23,470 nt of DNA from JACCXJ01 sp052387115 (GTDB lineage Bacteria; Pseudomonadota; Gammaproteobacteria; JACCXJ01). Made by a program: the position numbers and the translations under genes. The notes below the pieces were generated by a model that saw only the letters and a list, made by a program, of their open reading frames with translations, was not told the origin of the DNA and did no database searches. The stretch spans positions 1 to 23,470 of the forward strand of contig JBQTJM010000142.1 of the NCBI GenBank assembly GCA_052387115.1, read 5' to 3'. Numbering within the stretch: position 1 is the first letter of the stretch; every line of letters begins with the position of its first letter. Below are positions 1-6,864 of this stretch, piece after piece.

Positions 1-176
1 GCCGCCAACTGCCCTCGTGCCAAGAGGGGGCCGTGTACCATGCGGCCGGCATCCGCCAGGGCCCGTTCCGGGTGGAGTTGGCGTTGCCAGCCCCTGTGGA
101 CGCCGAGCGAGTCGAGGCGCGTTACGACCGTGGCCTGCTCCGCATCACCCTGCAGAAGCGTGCGGAGGCCGGCTGA
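1..176 (+). CDS. Hsp20/alpha-crystallin family small heat shock protein, C-terminal end (partial)
   Basis: The frame ending at the TGA at 174-176 is open to the left edge of the window and encodes about 57 residues. It contains VELALPAPVDAERVEARYDR followed by GLLRITLQKR, the usual last beta-strands of the alpha-crystallin domain of bacterial Hsp20 proteins. These are ATP-independent holdase chaperones that bind unfolding proteins in the cytoplasm. The N-terminus and most of the domain lie outside the window. The stop codon shares its last base with the ATG of lon (TGATG), so the two genes are probably co-transcribed and translationally coupled. Pairing a holdase with the Lon protease makes sense for heat-damage handling. 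The tail after the domain is very short and no IXI motif is obvious. Confidence 0.8.
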   Translation, partial: RQLPSCQEGAVYHAAGIRQGPFRVELALPAPVDAERVEARYDRGLLRITLQKRAEAG

Positions 177-2705
177 TGGCAGTAGAGTCTGGTGTTGGCC
201 CCGGGGACTTCGCCATCCCCGATGCGCTTCCGGTCCTGCCGCTCCGGGACGCGGTCGTGTTTCCGCTGACCGCGGTCCCGCTCGGCGTGGCACTGCCGCG
301 CTCCGTTCGGCTCGTCGATGACGTCATGCGCGGGAACCGGCTCCTGGCGCTGGTAGCGCAGCGCGATGCGAAGGCCGAGCCGGCCGCACAAGAGGATCTC
401 CACGCTGTTGGAACCGCAGGAGTAATCCACCAGCTAGGTCGGGTACCCGACGGCAAGGTGCGCCTACTGGTCCAGGGCATCGAGCGGATCCGACTGCTGG
501 AATGGATCGGGACGGAGCCGTATCTGGTCGCGCGCATCGAGATAGCCGGGGACCACACGGGCCAGGCTGCGGAGGTGGACGCACTGCGGCGTGCCGTGGT
601 GGATATCTTCCGTCGGCTCGTGGAGGCATCCGCTGAGCTGCCTGACGAGTTGGCGGCCGCAATGGAGAACATCACCGATCCCCGCCACGTGGTCTACTTT
701 GTCGCATCGGTGGTTCCCCTCGAGGTGGCCGTACGGCAGGAGCTCCTCGAGAGGGACCCGGTCACGGCCAAGCTTCGGCGACTGATTGACCTGTTGCAGC
801 GCGAGGTCGCGGTGCGCGAGCTGGGCCGGAAGATCACGACCGACACCGAGGAGCGGCTCTCCAAGAAGCAGCGCGAGTTCTACCTCCGCGAGCAGCTCCA
901 ATCCATTCAACGGGAGCTGGGGGAAGACGCCGGGGACGACAGCGGAGCGACCGAGCTCCGCCGGCGGATCGAGGAGGCGAGTCTGCCTGATGAGGCACGG
1001 CGTGAGGCGGAGCGTGAGCTCGGCCGGCTCGCGGGGATCTCGCCGTCCTCGCCGGAGCACGGCATGATCCGCACCTATCTCGAGTGGATGGGGACCCTGC
1101 CCTGGAGCAAGCTGGGCGGCGAGACCATCGACATCCACCTTACCAGTAACGTAGTCTCCATGGCAACGAACGTGCTGGAGCAAGCTGGGCGGCGAGACCA
1201 TCGACATCCACCGGGCCCGGCAGGTATTGGACGAGGACCACTTCGACCTGGAGAAGATCAAGGACCGGATCCTCGAATACCTGGCCGTCAAGAAGCTCCG
1301 GCAGGAGCGCGCAGGCCGGGCGGGCCATTCTGATCTTGGCGAGGCACCCGTGCCCGCCGAGCCGCCGCCTGTAACGGGGGGCAGTCCCGCGCGCGAGCCG
1401 ATCCTGTGCTTCGTGGGCCCGCCCGGGGTGGGCAAGACCAGCCTCGGCCAGAGCATCGCCCGAGCCCTGGGTCGGCAGTTCGTGCGCATGTCTCTGGGCG
1501 GGGTGCGGGACGAGGCCGAGATCCGGGGCCATCGGCGGACGTACATCGGTGCGCTACCCGGCCGCATCCTCCAGGGGCTCCGGCGGGCGGAGACACGTGA
1601 TCCCGTCTTCATGCTCGACGAGATCGACAAGATCGGAGCGGACTGGCGCGGTGATCCGTCCTCCGCGTTGCTGGAGGTGCTGGATCCGGCCCAGAACCAC
1701 ACCTTCGTGGACAACTACCTCGCGGTGTCCTTCGACCTGTCGCAGGTGCTGTTCATCGCCACCGCCAACACACTCGACACCATCCCCGGGCCCCTGCGTG
1801 ACCGGATGGAGATCCTGGTGTTGTCCGGGTACACGGACGAGGAGAAGATCGGGATCGCTAGAACCTATCTGATTCCGAAAGTGCTGGCCGCACATGGCCT
1901 CGCAACGGACGAGCTCTCCTTCGAGCCGGAAGCCATCCGCCAAATCGTGAGGGGGTACACCCGCGAGGCCGGCGTGAGAAACCTCGATCGGGAGATCGCA
2001 GCGGTGGCCCGAAAGGTGGCCCGTCGGTTGGCCGAGGGACGAAGCGAGTCGGTCCGGATCTCCGCCGAAGGCCTGCTCGAATACCTCGGCCAGCCGCGGT
2101 TCTTCGACGAGGTCGCCGAGCGCACCGCCCGCCCGGGTATCGCGACGGGTCTGGCATGGACGCCGACCGGTGGGGATGTCTTGTTCGTGGAGGTGACCAT
2201 GATGCCGAGCACCGGAGAGCGGCTGGTCCTTACCGGTATGCTCGGCGACGTCATGCGCGAGAGCGCGCAGGCCGCAGTCTCCTACGTGTGGTCCAATGCC
2301 GAGTCGCTCGACATCGATCCCAAGCTCTTCGAGGGCAAGACCATCCACGTGCACGTGCCGGCCGGGGCCATCCCCAAGGATGGGCCTTCGGCCGGCGTGA
2401 CGATCATGACGGCGCTGGCCTCGCTCGCCACCCGGCGGCCGGTGCAGAGCGAGGCGGCCATGACGGGCGAAATCACGCTGCGGGGCAAGGTGCTTCCGGT
2501 CGGAGGGATCAAGGAGAAGGTCCTGGCGGCGCATCGGACCGGTATCCGCTCGGTGATCCTGCCGAGCCGGAACGAGCGGGACCTCGAGGAGGTGCCGGAG
2601 GAGCTACGCCGGCAGCTCTCCTTCATCTTCGTCGACGATGCCGAAGAAGTCCTGCGACATGCGCTCACCCCTCCCCCAGCCGACGTGCGCCGGCCGGCGA
2701 GCTGA
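176..2705 (+). pseudogene. lon: ATP-dependent Lon protease, reading frame broken by a 73-bp insertion
   Basis: Lon degrades damaged and regulatory proteins in the cytoplasm. The 5' part (ATG at 176, start of the coupled TGATG) encodes the LON substrate-binding domain beginning near PVLPLRDAVVFP and the helical domain up to GTLPWSKLGGETIDIH (about residue 321). A 73-bp insertion then shifts the frame, and the 5' frame stops at 1333. The correct frame resumes in the second repeat copy and runs to 2705. It carries Walker A GPPGVGKTS, Walker B VFMLDEIDKIG, the catalytic Ser in PKDGPSAGV and the catalytic Lys in GGIKEKV. Removing 73 bp gives one frame of about 818 codons, normal for Lon, so every functional motif survives. 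A Pro/Ala-rich stretch of about 25 residues just before Walker A is longer than usual. As written, the gene would yield a truncated 385-residue protein without ATPase or protease. A TTG at 1227 could start the second part. An assembly error is possible. Confidence 0.85.
1102..1212. repeat. 38-bp perfect direct repeat flanking a 35-bp insert, inside lon
   Basis: Copy 1 is 1102-1139 and copy 2 is 1175-1212. They are identical over 38 bp and both encode WSKLGGETIDIH, copy 1 in the frame of the 5' half of lon and copy 2 in the frame of the 3' half. The 35 bp between them (1140-1174) do not resemble lon and are about 49% GC by count, below the surrounding gene. The unit offset is 73 bp, which is not a multiple of three. 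No inverted ends, transposase or short target duplication is present. The size pattern matches one CRISPR repeat-spacer-repeat unit, although the repeat itself is plain coding sequence. Confidence 0.95.
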
Positions 2706-3060
2706 GGCGCACGAGCCGGGCAGTGGGTTCTCTCCTCGGCATCGCCGAACGCGCTCCACCGGCTAAGCCGCCTCATCACCACGCTGAGGCACTACGGGGC
2801 CAAGCAAGGGAATTCTGGCCATGCCAGCGGCCCGTGCCGCCCGGTTGCCCAGAGCCCTCGCCGCCACCGCATGTTTACGTCCATCCAGGAAGAGCAACAC
2901 CTCATGTACACTACACTAGCCTCGGCCACCTGCCGGCCGCCGATTGATTTTCGTTCGCCGACGCCCTAAGCTCCAATCAAGTAGCGGAAACTCTCGCCGC
3001 TGGGCACAAAGCTGCCGTTCGGCGTCTAAACTTCTAGCTTGGCGTGAAAGAGGACTACCC
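2706..3060. other. Intergenic stretch without a recognised gene
   Basis: This stretch lies between lon and the toxin-antitoxin pair. A plus-strand frame from about 2750 to 2970 is open (containing LSRLITTLRHYGAKQG), and a short later frame reads FADALSSNQVAETLAAGH. Neither has a convincing start, ribosome binding site or family match that I recognise. They may be decayed remnants or chance. The purine run AAAGAGGA at 3047-3054 is a plausible ribosome binding site for the gene starting at 3061. No clear terminator for lon is seen. Confidence 0.4.
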
Positions 3061-3276
3061 ATGATCCGCCTCAAAGGCACCTACCGCAACCAGACCCTCG
3101 AATTGGAGCGCCCCCTCCCATTCTCGGATGGCGAAGTTCTCGAAGTTGACATCCGCTCGCCTGAGGACGAATTGCGCGAAGGCTGGTCCCAGTTAGGAAT
3201 GGAGCGTTTGGAACAAGACTGGGACAACGAGAAGGACGCGGTCTACGACAATTGGAGGAAGGTCTATGGCGTATAA
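3061..3276 (+). CDS. Small antitoxin-like protein (DUF104/AF2212-like N-terminus) paired with a MazF-type toxin
   Basis: A 71-residue protein starting MIRLKGTYRNQTLELERPLP, followed by an EVLEVDI strand. This N-terminal pattern (extended strand, a gene-specific loop, then L-x-x-P-L-P and a valine-rich strand) resembles the DUF104/AF2212 group of small antitoxins. The C-terminal part is acidic and rich in Trp, Glu and Asp (GWSQLGMERLEQDWDNEKDA), as expected of a tail that wraps around a toxin. The ATG at 3061 is preferred over an earlier in-frame start because AAAGAGGA precedes it and the upstream residues look non-coding. It overlaps the toxin gene by 11 bp, so the two are a coupled pair. Family assignment is by motif only. 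The role as antitoxin is inferred mainly from position. Confidence 0.7.
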   Translation: MIRLKGTYRNQTLELERPLPFSDGEVLEVDIRSPEDELREGWSQLGMERLEQDWDNEKDAVYDNWRKVYGV

Positions 3277-3592
3277 AGCCGGTGACGTGATCCTCATCCC
3301 TTTTCCGTATCGAGACCGCCTCGCGGAGAGCACCCGCCCTGCGGTCGTGGTTTCCGGCGACGCCTACAACCAACAAGGCGACCTCGTGATTGCCGCCATT
3401 ACTTCGCACACGCCTCGCTTTGCCACAGATTATGGTTTGATCGATTGGAAGTCGGCGGGCCTGCAAATGGCCTCCACGGTTCGAATGCTACTCGCAACGG
3501 TCGCAAGCTCTCGCGTCATCCTTCCTGTGGGAAATCTGACAAGTCAGGATTGGACCCAGGTGACCCAGCGCGTTGCTTTAGTTTTCGCGTGA
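3266..3592 (+). CDS. PemK/MazF-type toxin (endoribonuclease family)
   Basis: A 108-residue protein beginning MAYKAGDVILIPFPYRDR and continuing STRPAVVVSGDAYNQQGDL and VIAAITSH. These are the signature blocks of the PemK/MazF fold: G-D-[IV]-[IL]-x-[IV]-P-F-P near the start, R-P-A-[VL]-V-[VI]-S with the conserved Arg, and the A-x-I-T-S strand. Known members are ribosome-independent ribonucleases that cut mRNA at short motifs when the antitoxin is degraded. The start overlaps the end of the antitoxin gene, with a good ribosome binding site GGAGG at 3254-3258 lying inside that gene. Length is normal for the family. The C-terminal helix ending in QRVALVFA is present, so the gene appears intact. 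Confidence 0.88.
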   Translation: MAYKAGDVILIPFPYRDRLAESTRPAVVVSGDAYNQQGDLVIAAITSHTPRFATDYGLIDWKSAGLQMASTVRMLLATVASSRVILPVGNLTSQDWTQVTQRVALVFA

Positions 3593-3704
3593 AGGTGCAC
3601 GGTACACGGAAACGGACATCGCGGTGCTTATCCGGGAGATGGAGGCGTCGATTCGAGAGGCGAATCGCTTCATCGATGCGATGAACGTGGAGCAGGTGTC
3701 ATGA
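3582..3704 (+). pseudogene. Short coding relic, C-terminal end of an unknown protein followed by an ATGA restart
   Basis: Directly behind the toxin, a plus-strand frame opens after a TAG at 3579 and reads YTETDIAVLIREMEASIREA, then NRFIDAMNVEQVS and TGA at 3702-3704. It looks like a real amphipathic protein end but has no start. The TGA overlaps an ATG at 3701 in an ATGA arrangement typical of operons, yet that second frame stops after only 24 codons. The most economical reading is the junction of two genes of which only the end of one and the first codons of the next remain. I do not recognise the family. Chance open frame is possible. Confidence 0.35.
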
Positions 3705-3798
3705 ACGTCTCGTTATGCCAGGCAGGATCGCGAGTGCCACCACGTGCTGCGCAGCGAGCGCCCTACTGCTTGTAATAGCAATCACTTATATGTGCCTT

Positions 3799-3824
3799 GC
3801 GTTCGAGGTTCCCTTCGGGAACGC
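3799..3824. repeat. Small inverted repeat between a relic and the PPK2 gene end
   Basis: GTTCCC at 3808-3813 pairs with GGGAAC at 3817-3822 around a TTC loop. A competing pairing joins GCGTTC (3799-3804) with GAACGC (3819-3824). It lies just downstream of the stop of the minus-strand PPK2 gene, so it could act in transcript 3' end formation. There is no T-run next to it on the minus strand, so it is not called a terminator. Confidence 0.35.
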
Positions 3825-3840
3825 TTACCTTTGAGATAGT

Positions 3841-4710
3841 CTATACGAGACTATTTGGATCGAATTGATCCGGATCAAAAGCCGGCGCCGGGTAGCGCGG
3901 GTCCATACTTTCCAACACATCGCGAAAAAGCTCACTTACCACCATGGTGCGGAACCACTTGTGCTCGGCGGGCACGACATACCACGGCGCATGCTCCTTG
4001 GAGCAGCGGCGCAGTGCCTCCTCATACGCTTGCATGTAGTCGTTCCAGAAGACTCGCTCCTTGAGGTCGTCGGGATTGAACTTCCAGTGCTTGGAGGGCG
4101 TCTTGAGCCGATCCCGGAACTGCTCCAGCTGGTATTCGGGCGAGATGTGCAGCATGACCTTCACGATCCGCGTGCCATGGTCGACCAAGAGCTGCTCGAA
4201 ATGGTTGATATGCGCGTAGCGTTTCTCGATCAGCGTGGCCGGTGCCAACTCCTTTACCTTGGCGATGAGAACGTCCTCGTAATGGGAGCGGTTGAATATA
4301 CCGATCATACCTTTGGGAGGGGCGTGCATATGGACGCGCCAGAGAAAATCGTGGGCGCGTTCCAGCGTGCTGGGGGCCTTGAAGTTGGTCACCGCGCACC
4401 CTTGCGGATTGATCCCGTTGGTCACCGCTTCTATGGTGCTGTCTTTGCCCGCCGCGTCCATGGCCTGAAAGACGATTAGCAAAGCCTGCTCGCCTTCAGC
4501 GTAAAGGCGTTCCTGGAGCTCGTCCAGGGCCACTAGATTCTCTTGGAGCCGCGCCTTGGCCGCGGCCTTGTCCCAGCCCTGCACATCGTCGGGCCGGATC
4601 GCGCTAAGTGAAAAACGGGGCCCTGCTAGACAGGCAATACTCGTCAAGGTCGAGCTTCGGGTATTCTTTCCAGTGCTGACTACGTTCTTGTCAATCTTAA
4701 GACGCGACAT
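3841..4710 (-). CDS. ppk2: Polyphosphate kinase 2 family protein (polyphosphate:nucleotide phosphotransferase)
   Basis: A 289-residue protein with the PPK2 P-loop-kinase signature: Walker A AMDAAGKDST at about residues 83-92, then the NPQGCAVTNFK block, and the Walker B/base region GIFNRSHYEDVL near residue 140. The C-terminal half has the usual SPEYQLEQFRDRL and HWKFNPDDLKER lid segments. PPK2 enzymes transfer phosphate between inorganic polyphosphate and nucleotides in the cytoplasm. The GKDST form of the P-loop with NPQG is the form annotated as PPK2-type nucleotide phosphotransferase, which may use AMP as well as ADP, though substrate cannot be fixed from sequence. The first 40 residues are a loose extension. 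An AGGA lies about 8 bases upstream of the ATG. It follows the superoxide dismutase gene in the same direction, which suggests a shared stress role. Confidence 0.92.
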   Translation of the reverse strand: MSRLKIDKNVVSTGKNTRSSTLTSIACLAGPRFSLSAIRPDDVQGWDKAAAKARLQENLVALDELQERLYAEGEQALLIVFQAMDAAGKDSTIEAVTNGINPQGCAVTNFKAPSTLERAHDFLWRVHMHAPPKGMIGIFNRSHYEDVLIAKVKELAPATLIEKRYAHINHFEQLLVDHGTRIVKVMLHISPEYQLEQFRDRLKTPSKHWKFNPDDLKERVFWNDYMQAYEEALRRCSKEHAPWYVVPAEHKWFRTMVVSELFRDVLESMDPRYPAPAFDPDQFDPNSLV

Positions 4711-4713
4711 TCG

Positions 4714-4842
4714 TTAGGTCCTGGTTGCAGCGAGCCCCAGATCCGGTCCGACTCGTACGCGTGGACCCCACGCGCGGCATCCTTGGCGATGTAGATCATC
4801 GCCGCCGCGACCGCCCGCGCCGCCATCGGCGGCTGCGCTCAT
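4714..4842 (-). CDS. Doubtful small ORF between sod and ppk2
   Basis: A 42-codon minus-strand frame starts at an ATG preceded by AAGGAG (4851-4856) at 8-base spacing and stops 3 bases before the PPK2 ATG. Signal placement is good, but the product (rich in Gly, Ala and Arg) resembles no family. An overlapping frame (4680-4826) reads AVAAAMIYIAKDAARGVHAY, which looks more like real protein sequence. The stretch may therefore be a frameshifted remnant of a gene between sod and ppk2, with the good ribosome binding site left behind. Confidence 0.25.
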   Translation of the reverse strand: MSAAADGGAGGRGGDDLHRQGCRAWGPRVRVGPDLGLAATRT

Positions 4843-4854
4843 GCGCGTCTCTCC

Positions 4855-4880
4855 TTAGGAACACCCCTTTTAGGAACACC
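4855..4880. repeat. Two 11-bp direct repeats TTAGGAACACC
   Basis: TTAGGAACACC occurs at 4855-4865 and again at 4870-4880, just downstream of the sod stop codon. The first copy overlaps the AAGGAG ribosome binding site of the doubtful small ORF. It could be a local slip duplication or a paired protein-binding site. The sequence does not tell which. Confidence 0.4.
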
Positions 4881-4902
4881 TGCCGAGGAGGACGCAAACC
4901 CT

Positions 4903-5511
4903 TTATTTGACATACTTTTTGGCTGAAAGGCGTTCTTCGACCGTCTGCCAGTTGACATTGGACAAGAAGGCTTCGATATACTTCGGGCGTTCCGCCGGTT
5001 TGTAGTCGAGCAGGAACGCATGCTCCCAGACGTCCATGACGAGCACCGGTACAAAGCCGGCCACGTTTCCGACTTCATGCAACGTGACCCAGTGGTTGGA
5101 CAACTGGCCGTGTAGCGGATCCAGGTAGCAAATCGCCCATCCGACCCCGCGCATCTTGCCGACGCTGGTGAAGTCCGTCTTCCAAAGATCAAAGCCGCCA
5201 AAGCTCGATTCGACGGCCTGAAGGAATGCTGAGTTACGTGCCGGATCTTCCCCGCCATCCTTCTTCAAGTTGCCGAAGTAATACTCGTGCAAGACCATCC
5301 CGTTATACTCGAACCCGAGACGGCGCTTGAGCTCCGAGTAGGCTGGCATTTCTTCCTGGTCAACCCGACCATCTTTCAAGATCTCTGCGATCGCCTCCGT
5401 GAGCCGATTGGTTTCCTTGACATAACCTTCGTAAAGCTTGAAATGCATTTCCAGAGTCTGATCAGAGATACCGTTGAGCCTGCTCAGATTGAACTCTTTA
5501 ACTTGATACAT
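4903..5511 (-). CDS. Superoxide dismutase, Fe/Mn family
   Basis: A 202-residue protein with the Fe/Mn superoxide dismutase fold. It converts superoxide to hydrogen peroxide and oxygen, and the absence of a signal peptide points to the cytoplasm. Metal ligands visible are His in EMHFKLYEGYV (about residue 23), His in GMVLHEYYFGNL, and Asp and His in MDVWEHAFLLDY. Two features differ from E. coli SodA/SodB. The HHxxYV motif at the first ligand is HFKLYEGYV, and the usual outer-sphere Gln segment appears as WVTLHEVGN, with His a possible replacement. Metal preference therefore cannot be stated. A very strong ribosome binding site precedes it. It is the first gene of a minus-strand group with ppk2. 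Confidence 0.92.
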   Translation of the reverse strand: MYQVKEFNLSRLNGISDQTLEMHFKLYEGYVKETNRLTEAIAEILKDGRVDQEEMPAYSELKRRLGFEYNGMVLHEYYFGNLKKDGGEDPARNSAFLQAVESSFGGFDLWKTDFTSVGKMRGVGWAICYLDPLHGQLSNHWVTLHEVGNVAGFVPVLVMDVWEHAFLLDYKPAERPKYIEAFLSNVNWQTVEERLSAKKYVK

Positions 5512-5518
5512 TTTCTCT

Positions 5519-5527
5519 ACCTCCTTT
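5519..5527 (-). promoter_or_regulatory. Strong ribosome binding site of superoxide dismutase
   Basis: On the minus strand AAAGGAGGT lies 7 bases before the ATG at 5511. It is a near-perfect anti-16S match and far stronger than most others in this window. It fixes the start codon and predicts high translation. Confidence 0.8.
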
Positions 5528-5792
5528 CAGAATCATGACTTTTCTAGCGAGACGTTGCCCCGTAATCGATAGCAGACAATCGCCGTGCCACCCCCAGCTA
5601 GGCAGAATTATCTTATTGTTCCAGCGATTAGGATATATGGATCCAGCCGAAGTCTTTGCGCGGATGAAACTTTTACACACGTCGGTAAGAATTACAGCGA
5701 GGTGCTCGCCAGATATAATAAATCCCGGTGCTGGAACGCAAGGTATGGCTGTAACAGGATTACGCTCTCCTTTTTATGCCGCTTCGAATTCG

Positions 5793-6806
5793 TCACCCTT
5801 GATCGTCACCCGAGCTCGTCACTTTTCGCGGTTTGTGCCGGGCCTTCCTGCCCTTCTCGGCGTTCTTCTTCGCCAGCTTCTTGTCCTCGTTCACTTCCTC
5901 CGGGACGAGGAATTCGATCGCCTTGGGCTCGACCTTGATGTCTATCGTCGCGGGTGGCTTCGGCTTTTTCTTTTCCTTCGCCGGCCACAGCTTGTCGTCG
6001 ATATGGACGGGGAACCCGGTCCATTCGATCTTCAGGCGCTTGCCGCGGCGCGCCCCGAACTCGGGGGGCCACGGTTTGCCGTCCTGCCAGTCCTTGATGT
6101 GATCGCGCAGTTTGTAGCGGTGCTTCTCGGCCAGCAGCACGACGTCGAGCTCGCCGTCGTTGCGCACGATATCCGGGGCCAGGAACAGATTGGGCCCGAT
6201 GTACGCCATGTTGAGCACTTCGAACAGCAGGTAGCGCCCGGAGATATCCGCGCCGTCCAGCGCGGCCTCGATTTCGACCACCGGGCAATGGGCAAGCTGC
6301 TCCCGGAAGATCTGCTGCGCGTAGGTGACCCTGACCCCGGTGTCTTTCAACCGGTCGATCGTCTTGTTGTCCTGCAATTTCGGTATGGAGCACGTCAGCA
6401 GCCCGGTGCCGATGCCCTCGATGAAGTGCCGTTCGCCCCACGGCCCGGTCGCGATGCCGGCATCGAACTTGAGCCGGCGCGCGGAGTCCCAGCCCGGTAT
6501 GAGCTGCGTTATCGGCAGGTCCGCGATGCCGAGCGTTTTCGAGATGTTGTTCGCGGTGCCGAGCGGCAGCACTGCGATAGGCACGCCGCTCCCGATGAGA
6601 CGCCTCGCGACCTTGCCCACGGTGCCGTCGCCGCCGGCCACGGCGACGAGGTCGGCCGATTTCTTGAGCACCTTCTGCCAGCCCTTCTCCTTGGTGGACT
6701 GGCGGCGGACCTTGTAGCCGGCCTCCTTCATCAGCGCCTCGATCTGCCCGGCGGTCGGTTGCTTCTCGTCCCCGGCGCCTGGATTGTGTATGAGTGTCAC
6801 GCGCAT
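5793..6806 (-). CDS. Diacylglycerol kinase / sphingosine-kinase-like lipid kinase family protein
   Basis: A 337-residue protein from the ATG at 6806, chosen because the family core starts right there with MRVTLIHNPGAGD. The catalytic-domain signatures are VAVAGGDGTVGKVARRL (nucleotide-binding GGDGT) and VLPLGTANNISKTLG. The C-terminal beta-sandwich follows, with FEVLNMAYIGPNLFLAPD and DGELDVVLL. Members phosphorylate diacylglycerol or related lipids at the membrane. The true substrate cannot be read from sequence. The last 35 residues are a Lys/Arg-rich tail (KKLAKKNAEKGRKARHKPRK), which may bind anionic membrane lipids. The gene is divergent from surE with 58 bp between start codons. Confidence 0.9.
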   Translation of the reverse strand: MRVTLIHNPGAGDEKQPTAGQIEALMKEAGYKVRRQSTKEKGWQKVLKKSADLVAVAGGDGTVGKVARRLIGSGVPIAVLPLGTANNISKTLGIADLPITQLIPGWDSARRLKFDAGIATGPWGERHFIEGIGTGLLTCSIPKLQDNKTIDRLKDTGVRVTYAQQIFREQLAHCPVVEIEAALDGADISGRYLLFEVLNMAYIGPNLFLAPDIVRNDGELDVVLLAEKHRYKLRDHIKDWQDGKPWPPEFGARRGKRLKIEWTGFPVHIDDKLWPAKEKKKPKPPATIDIKVEPKAIEFLVPEEVNEDKKLAKKNAEKGRKARHKPRKVTSSGDDQG

Positions 6807-6864
6807 GGATCTGGAACCTCGGGCCCGCTTCGGGCACAATGGAAATGGTCGTGAAAAAACCGCC
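6807..6864. promoter_or_regulatory. Divergent start region between the lipid kinase gene and surE
   Basis: Only 58 bp separate the two start codons, so promoters for one or both genes must lie here or inside the neighbouring coding sequence. It contains the inverted repeat GCCCG-CTT-CGGGC at 6823-6835, near the centre, which could be a shared binding site or an mRNA hairpin. No convincing -35/-10 pair was identified. Confidence 0.35.

Noticed and set aside
1102..1212. Insertion sequence or MITE in lon
   Set aside because: The flanking duplication (38 bp) is longer than transposon target duplications, and the 35-bp insert has no inverted ends.
1140..1230. Programmed ribosomal frameshift in lon
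   Set aside because: The frame change is fully explained by a 73-bp duplication plus insert. No slippery site is needed, and a TAG at 1152-1154 closes the downstream frame.
464..1714. Long minus-strand frame opposite lon (416 codons)
   Set aside because: Mirror frame of a GC-rich gene. The plus strand carries clear Lon motifs across it and the minus product has no family features.
2156..2947. 263-codon plus-strand frame overlapping the lon 3' end
   Set aside because: Shifted-frame shadow of lon. Only its last part lies outside lon and that part has no recognisable features.
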